Program-made: the position numbers and the translations under genes
Source of the DNA: DATFVA01 sp963774455
GTDB lineage: Bacteria; Bacteroidota; Ignavibacteria; Ignavibacteriales; Ignavibacteriaceae
Assembly: GCA_963774455.1 (NCBI GenBank)
Contig: CAVZFD010000005.1
Location: 1,302,001-1,366,000, forward strand
DNA: 64,000 nt
Reading direction: 5' to 3'
The notes under the pieces: generated by a model
Database searches by the model: none
Told to the model about the DNA's origin: nothing
Seen by the model: only the letters and a program-made list of their open reading frames with translations
Shown here: positions 59,762 through 64,000 of the stretch, piece after piece
Numbering within the stretch: position 1 is the first letter of the stretch
How the letters are laid out: the number at the start of each line of letters is the position of its first letter

Positions 59762-61108
59762 TTAAGCTTCAATTATATGTTTACTTTTTACGTTAAAGCG
59801 TAAAGTAAGCAGTATAGCGGATGCAGCTAGCCCCAGAAGTAATCCTATCCATACACCTACAATTCCATAATCCAGTTTAAATCCAAGCAGGTATCCAATC
59901 GGTAAAGCAAGTACCCAGTAAGCAATAAACGTTATAAGGGTAGGACCTTTCACATCTGTAAGTCCCCTGAGCACACCGATTCCAACTGCCTGTACCCCAT
60001 CAAATACCTGGAATAATGCTGCGATAACGAGGATAGCAGAGGCATATGAAATTACTTCATGATTATCTATATATAATGAGGGAAGAATATTCCGGAATAT
60101 TATAAATATTATTCCGAAAGTTGCCATTATCGAACCTGATATAATTATTGCTGTAAATCCTGCTCTTCTTGTCTCGGAAATATTCTTACGGCCAACAGAA
60201 TTACCGACTCTGATGCTCCCTGCCGCTGATACCCCCAATGCGCACATAAAAGAGATTGATGAAAGATTTAATGCAATCTGATGTGCAGCAAGCTGAGAAG
60301 TTCCTAGCCAGCCGACCATCACAACGGCAAATGAGAAAGCACCAACTTCAAAGAAATACTGGATCCCGCTGGGCAGTCCTAATGCGAGAATTTTCTTGAT
60401 AATCTTGATGTTAACGCTTTTGAAATGGAATGTTACATCGTATCTTCTAAAGTTAGTCGCACGCATAACATAAAACATAAGAATGATTGCCATAAATGTT
60501 CGGGAAGCAAAAGTTGCCCAACCTGCGCCATCCAGACCAAGCTGCGGGAATCCTGCTTTCCCGAATATCAGCACCCAGTTGAATAATATATTAACCAGGT
60601 TCGCCAGGAGTACCACAATCATAGCAGGACGCATTACGGAAAATCCTTCAATGAACTGTTTGTATGTGGCGAATAACATAGATGGGATTGCTGAGAATCC
60701 AAGGAGCCGGGTATATGACTGAGCCTGAAATACGACCTCCTTAGGCTGATCTATGTATACCAGGAGATAGGAACCTCCGAACACAGCCACGGCGATGATA
60801 ATACCTGCAGTAATGTTGATCAAAAGCGACTGCCGGAAAAGAATTCCGCAGTCCTCATATTTGTTTCCACCAACAGCTATTGCAACAAGCGGAGTTACTG
60901 CAATAGAGACACCCAAACCGACTATCCATATAAGTATAAACAAACTATTGCTCACGGAAGCAGCGGCAAGGGGGACAGCACCCACGCTGCCTACCATTAT
61001 ACTGTCTACTACGGCCATCATAATAAAGCCGAGTTGACCTACAATGACCGGGTAAGCAAGTGTCAGTGTTTTTTTGATTTCCTGCTTATAGAGGTGCATA
61101 AATGACAT
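59762..61108 (-). CDS. MATE family multidrug/Na+ (H+) antiporter
   Basis: A 448-residue protein with about 12 helices in two homologous halves. The first half opens with TLAYPVIVGQLGFIMMAVVDSIMVGSVGAVPLAA and the second with ALGLPSGIQYFFEVGAFSFAVVMVGWLG, the family's N-terminal repeats. Probable cation-coupled exporter; substrate unknown. It is monocistronic, converging with the sigma-54 activator across a 109-base gap. Confidence 0.94.
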   Translation of the reverse strand: MSFMHLYKQEIKKTLTLAYPVIVGQLGFIMMAVVDSIMVGSVGAVPLAAASVSNSLFILIWIVGLGVSIAVTPLVAIAVGGNKYEDCGILFRQSLLINITAGIIIAVAVFGGSYLLVYIDQPKEVVFQAQSYTRLLGFSAIPSMLFATYKQFIEGFSVMRPAMIVVLLANLVNILFNWVLIFGKAGFPQLGLDGAGWATFASRTFMAIILMFYVMRATNFRRYDVTFHFKSVNIKIIKKILALGLPSGIQYFFEVGAFSFAVVMVGWLGTSQLAAHQIALNLSSISFMCALGVSAAGSIRVGNSVGRKNISETRRAGFTAIIISGSIMATFGIIFIIFRNILPSLYIDNHEVISYASAILVIAALFQVFDGVQAVGIGVLRGLTDVKGPTLITFIAYWVLALPIGYLLGFKLDYGIVGVWIGLLLGLAASAILLTLRFNVKSKHIIEA

Positions 61109-61164
61109 TAATTATTACCGTCAATATAATTAATCTATACGGTGATTACGGTAATTAAATAAAA

Positions 61165-61189
61165 AAACCGGGATGGGCCATCCCGGTTT
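61165..61189 (-). terminator. Intrinsic terminator of the HEAT-protein gene
   Basis: A 12-base stem (AAACCGGGATGG and its complement, centred on 61177) followed on the minus strand by a T run. It starts 28 bases after the stop codon, and CCTCCTCC directly precedes the stem, as before the terminator at 25202-25241. Confidence 0.9.
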
Positions 61190-61217
61190 GGAGGAGGTTC
61201 TCTCATGAAGAAACAAT

Positions 61218-61661
61218 TTACCGGATTGCTACTTCACTATCTGCTTTAACTGAATCATTCGTACTGTATTTTACTTTGAGAGTTTCTAAATAAAAGTTGG
61301 TGCACATTTTCCTTACACGTTTACTGCGGTCGAACCTGGTAGCCTGTTTAACCGCAAACGTTCCTTTGGGGTTATCAATTTTGTAGAGTGCCAACGCTGC
61401 AACTATCCTTCCTTCCTCGCATTCTTCAGTTCTTAGCATTCTCATTAATGGGTACACCGCTTCCACTGCCCTGATCTCCCCTAATATAAAGGCTGAACTT
61501 GTCCTCAATCCGTAATTATTGCTTTGAAGACCGTCTAATAGGTTTTCTACCGCGGCTTTTCTTGTTACAGGATTTTCAAGTGATTCCTTATCAAATCCGT
61601 AAGAAGTCATAACCAACAGAAAAAGAATTAAGCCTGAAAGAGTCATTGCTGATCGGAACAT
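61218..61661 (-). CDS. Exported HEAT-repeat protein
   Basis: A 147-residue protein with a signal peptide (SAMTLSGLILFLLVMTSYG) and three or so HEAT-type helical pairs (TRKAAVENLLDGLQSNNYGLRTSSAFILGEI, AVEAVYPLMRMLR, EEGRIVAALALYKI). HEAT arrays mediate protein contacts; the partner is unknown. It has a strong terminator of its own. Confidence 0.85.
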   Translation of the reverse strand: MFRSAMTLSGLILFLLVMTSYGFDKESLENPVTRKAAVENLLDGLQSNNYGLRTSSAFILGEIRAVEAVYPLMRMLRTEECEEGRIVAALALYKIDNPKGTFAVKQATRFDRSKRVRKMCTNFYLETLKVKYSTNDSVKADSEVAIR

Positions 61662-61848
61662 ATCGACCTCCGATTCTTTTGTAATTTTAACTTGTCCTAA
61701 GGTAGGTTGATAATATGTGGTTGTAAATTGAATTGGGATAAAAGGAAGGATTCGGGGATTGAGGAACTTGTATTGATGATTGATGAGCAGAGACGTAAGG
61801 AAAGTCCTAACATTTGTCTCCCCTTCTACAGGAGATAGTTGACACTCA

Positions 61849-61866
61849 CCTTATAGATCTATAAGG
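61849..61866. repeat. Perfect 18-bp palindrome
   Basis: CCTTATAGATCTATAAGG is a perfect palindrome 36 bases past the stop of the exported AGE-fold gene. It could fold as a short hairpin, but there is no T tract; a protein-binding site is possible. Confidence 0.6.
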
Positions 61867-61901
61867 CTTCTTGTTGCAGGAGGAAGGATTTACAGCTGAA
61901 T

Positions 61902-63701
61902 CTACTTCAGTAATATTAGTTTTTTAGAAAGTGCGAAAGTTCCTGATTGACCACTGACTGCAGAGCTCTCAAGTCTGTATATATAAACACCACTCGAAAG
62001 CTTTTCCGCATTGAACCTGACACTATATGTTCCGGGGCTTTTTTCTTCGTCAACAAGTACTGATACTTCCTTACCTAAAATATCAAAGACTTTAAGAGAA
62101 ACTACACTTCTAGCGGGTAATGTGAAACTTATGGTTGTAACGGGATTAAAAGGATTTGGATAATTCTGATATAACCTGAAATTCGTTTGATCAGCCTTCT
62201 CGTTTGAAACATATACAGGGTTTGTTAGTTCATAAGTAACCTTAAATTCTCCCCCTGTTGCTGATGGAAGATGAAGCAGTCTCTGTTCTGCATTAAAGTC
62301 GTTATAAACCGTACCATTCTTCTGAACATCCTTTATCCTGTATTTTGAGTCAGGGAAAGCCAATGGATTCATTTTTATTTCCCTGTCTGAATTTACCGGA
62401 AGAAAATTGTAGTATAATGTAACAGGATTTTCCTTTAAGAAAAGGTTTCCATAAAGGTAAGTATAATAGCCGAGTTCTATTGAGTGATAGCCAGCTTTCC
62501 CACTGTTTCCTTTTTCAAGTCCCCAAATCTGACCGCCATATCTTGTTCTGTCAGAGTATACCTCGCCATACTCATGATCAACAAAATAAGTCATAAAAAA
62601 ACTCAGAGTTTCATCGGCCATCTGAAGATATTGGGGTTCCCCGGTGATATTGTACATCATAAGTCCGGCTGTAACTGCCTGTTCCATCTGCCACCATGCC
62701 TTAGCAGTATCAACCTGACCCCACATAAGCATTTCACCCGTTTGACGATTAAAGTCTTTATAAGGTCCTCCAAGCTCATGATCATAGCCATTGGCAAGGA
62801 CATCATCGATTAAGTTCCTGGCGGCATTAATATAACTGGTATCAGGAAACAACTGGTCTATCCTGCCAAGGCACCAACCAGATTTAAGGACATGCCCCAT
62901 TATGGTCATCGTTTCATTGTTATTCCAGGCCCAGTCAGAATAATATTCCTCAACAAAACCAATCGCCTGCTGGGACATACTTCCATAAAGATGCGTTAGG
63001 ATATTATTAGCCAGCTGAAGGAGCCGCGTTTTATAAATATTATCGCCGGTCAGCAAATAAAGCGCCAGTACATTAGTAGTAATGGCATCTACAGTAGCAT
63101 TAAAGCTTTTGCCGGAAACGGTCGACCAGTTATAAGTACCCTGATCAAAATATCCGAATGCCTGCTGATCGTTATCCCACAAATGATCTTCACTGCTTTT
63201 ATAACCTTTTATGAGCTGGTTCCAGTCATTTGTATCCCTTGTTGCTTCAAAATATGCGGCAATACCAAGCAGTGCATAATGCTGATCAAATGTAGTCTTT
63301 ACATCCTCCGGATTTATCGGGTTTCCATTCCTGTCAAGACTATGGTACCATCCGTCATTTGTATTATCCCAGGCGTGGGCATACATAAAATCAAGAGCAT
63401 GACGTGCCATTATAAGATATGACTGATTTCCTGTAAGCATATATGCCCTTACAAAACCATACGCATCTCTTGATTGAGTAATCAGATCCTTATTAGTACC
63501 CCAGCTTACTATAACATTGCCGTAACGATCAACATTAGTAAAAAATCCGCCGAATGAAGAATCATAGACCTGTGTCCAGAACTGCGCGCAGCTGTCCACA
63601 TAAGGAATAGCCTTTGCAGGATCCTGCAGGTACGGCGATTCCGGAACATACTGTGCGTATGAAATGTTGATTAAAAACAAAAATATGTAAAGTTTTTTCA
63701 T
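61902..63701 (-). CDS. Exported AGE-fold (alpha/alpha barrel) enzyme with type IX sorting domain
   Basis: A 599-residue protein with a signal peptide (KKLYIFLFLINISYA). Residues about 20-410 have the N-acylglucosamine 2-epimerase/cellobiose epimerase pattern (repeats of paired helices; FDQHYALLGIAAYFEATRD, GHVLKSGWCLGR, KAWWQMEQAVTAGLMMY). The C-terminal 90 residues are a T9SS type A sorting domain: NFRLYQNYPNPFNPVTTISF, VFDILGKEVSVLV, SGVYIYRLES. It is thus secreted and anchored by type IX machinery. A periplasmic or secreted sugar epimerase or hydrolase of this fold is the likely activity; family members differ, so the reaction is not certain. Confidence 0.92.
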   Translation of the reverse strand: MKKLYIFLFLINISYAQYVPESPYLQDPAKAIPYVDSCAQFWTQVYDSSFGGFFTNVDRYGNVIVSWGTNKDLITQSRDAYGFVRAYMLTGNQSYLIMARHALDFMYAHAWDNTNDGWYHSLDRNGNPINPEDVKTTFDQHYALLGIAAYFEATRDTNDWNQLIKGYKSSEDHLWDNDQQAFGYFDQGTYNWSTVSGKSFNATVDAITTNVLALYLLTGDNIYKTRLLQLANNILTHLYGSMSQQAIGFVEEYYSDWAWNNNETMTIMGHVLKSGWCLGRIDQLFPDTSYINAARNLIDDVLANGYDHELGGPYKDFNRQTGEMLMWGQVDTAKAWWQMEQAVTAGLMMYNITGEPQYLQMADETLSFFMTYFVDHEYGEVYSDRTRYGGQIWGLEKGNSGKAGYHSIELGYYTYLYGNLFLKENPVTLYYNFLPVNSDREIKMNPLAFPDSKYRIKDVQKNGTVYNDFNAEQRLLHLPSATGGEFKVTYELTNPVYVSNEKADQTNFRLYQNYPNPFNPVTTISFTLPARSVVSLKVFDILGKEVSVLVDEEKSPGTYSVRFNAEKLSSGVYIYRLESSAVSGQSGTFALSKKLILLK

Positions 63702-63743
63702 AATGGATCCCTCTCTGAAAATGTCCCGACCTGCTCAATAATG

Positions 63744-64000
63744 TCAGTCTGTATAATGCTTGATTACATTTTTTATACTTTCCGTACAGACGGTACAGAA
63801 AGGTTTTGCGCCCTTTGAGAACATAATACAATCGATCATTGGTCTGTACATTCCTTCAGATGAATAACCCGCACCTTCAAACGCTCCTGTCATACCCCGG
63901 TATTTACTCTCATGAAGGAACCGATCTACTTTATCACTTTGTTCCTTGTCAAGTTTATTATATTTTGCTTTTAACGAGTCAATTTCTGCTTCCGGAGCAT
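63744..64000 (-). CDS. C-terminal end of a peptidase M64-type protein (partial)
   Basis: An open frame on the minus strand runs in from the right edge and stops at 63744-63746; 84 residues are visible. The segment GAFEGAGYSSEGMYRPMIDCIMFSKGAKPFCTVC matches the C-terminal region of IgA peptidase M64-family proteins (G-x-F-E-G-A-G-Y-x-S-x-G-x-Y-R-P, ending F-C-x-V-C). The catalytic zinc site lies outside the window. It precedes the AGE gene on the same strand by about 40 bases and may be in the same transcript. Confidence 0.75.
   Translation of the reverse strand, partial: APEAEIDSLKAKYNKLDKEQSDKVDRFLHESKYRGMTGAFEGAGYSSEGMYRPMIDCIMFSKGAKPFCTVCTESIKNVIKHYTD

Noticed and set aside
59680..59772. 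Direct repeat ATTAAGCTTCAA at 59680-59691 and 59761-59772
   Set aside because: Only 12 bases, one copy is inside the MATE stop region, and there is no associated mobile gene or target duplication pattern.
22053..61845. Shared 14-mer GGAGATAG(C/T)TGACA in two spacers (about 22055 and 61831)
   Set aside because: With several kilobases of noncoding DNA compared against itself, one-mismatch 14-mer matches are expected by chance; no further similarity flanks them.
1..64000. Insertion sequences, integrases, prophage genes or CRISPR arrays
   Set aside because: No transposase, integrase or phage protein was recognised, and no direct repeat array with spacer-like gaps is present; the two arrays found have no spacers.
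1..64000. tRNA, rRNA or riboswitch genes
   Set aside because: The spacers were read for cloverleaf, T-loop (GGTTCGAATCC-like) and known aptamer cores; none was convincing.

Overview
ORGANISM. The window looks like a chromosomal segment of a Bacteroidota/Ignavibacteriota-type bacterium, most likely a member of the Ignavibacteria. Evidence seen: a C-terminal type IX secretion sorting domain with the QNYPNPFNP motif (61902-63701), a TonB receptor with an N-terminal carboxypeptidase-regulatory-like domain, a fused nuoCD, a bacillithiol gene (bshC), an AT-leaning composition, and frequent TTG/GTG starts that are decided by clear GGAG-type ribosome binding sites. The lineage is an inference from motifs; no rRNA or tRNA gene was found.

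LAYOUT. (1) 1-6 kb: 3' end of a repeat-domain protein, a lipoprotein HiPIP, a GH31 glycosidase, an unknown exported protein, a CBS-pair protein and a PEBP-family protein. (2) 6-20.8 kb: a complete leftward complex I operon, nuoA-B-CD-E-F-G-H-I-J-K-L-M-N, in which nuoN carries a single-base frameshift. (3) 21-30 kb: an OB-fold lipoprotein, an 11-bp tandem repeat array, a malic enzyme, a DUF6600-like exported protein with hexapeptide repeats, and an overlapping three-gene unit (radical SAM/SPASM, flippase-like, GT2). (4) 30-40.5 kb: bshC (also frameshifted), then a tight leftward housekeeping operon (ymdB, an orphan DNA methyltransferase, folD, deoC, a HicB-like small protein, trmH, aroA, an ABC ATPase), and a DnaQ/GIY-YIG fusion nuclease. 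(5) 40.5-59.7 kb: the accessory heart of the window, bounded on the right by a sigma-54 activator and carrying a second one inside. (6) 59.8-64 kb: MATE exporter, HEAT protein, exported AGE-fold enzyme, and the C-terminus of an M64-type peptidase at the right edge.

THE 40.5-59.7 kb LOCUS. A leftward operon encodes a Dsr/Hmc/Tmc-like transmembrane electron-transfer complex: HdrD/DsrK-like Fe-S protein, NarI/DsrM-like cytochrome b, HybA/DsrO-like ferredoxin, and an NrfD-type membrane protein fused to a hexaheme cytochrome. Divergent from it is NifX-DUF1847, a universal-stress-like protein and a PAS sigma-54 activator. A third, leftward unit starts at a ferredoxin and runs through two COG0731-type radical SAM proteins, a thioesterase, a CGGC-domain protein, a DUF5320-like peptide, two NifX-fold proteins, a pyruvoyl arginine decarboxylase, a Mrp/NBP35 ATPase, a TonB receptor and an EamA transporter. 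All three units have a CTGG-N10-type -24/-12 element at a sensible distance from the first gene, and both control regions contain clustered TTGCA/TGCAA palindromes. Two paralogous activators with the same Cys-x8-Cys-x3-Cys PAS motif and near-identical recognition helices lie beside these sites. The layout recalls the sigma-54-controlled divergent 'orange protein' (ORP) operons of Desulfovibrio, but the gene content is much larger and I do not recognise this combination. My inference is a redox- or metal-sensing regulon that builds or uses a metal-sulfur cofactor coupled to membrane electron transfer.

QUALITY NOTE. Two otherwise intact conserved genes (nuoN, bshC) each show one single-base frameshift, so sequencing or assembly error must be considered.
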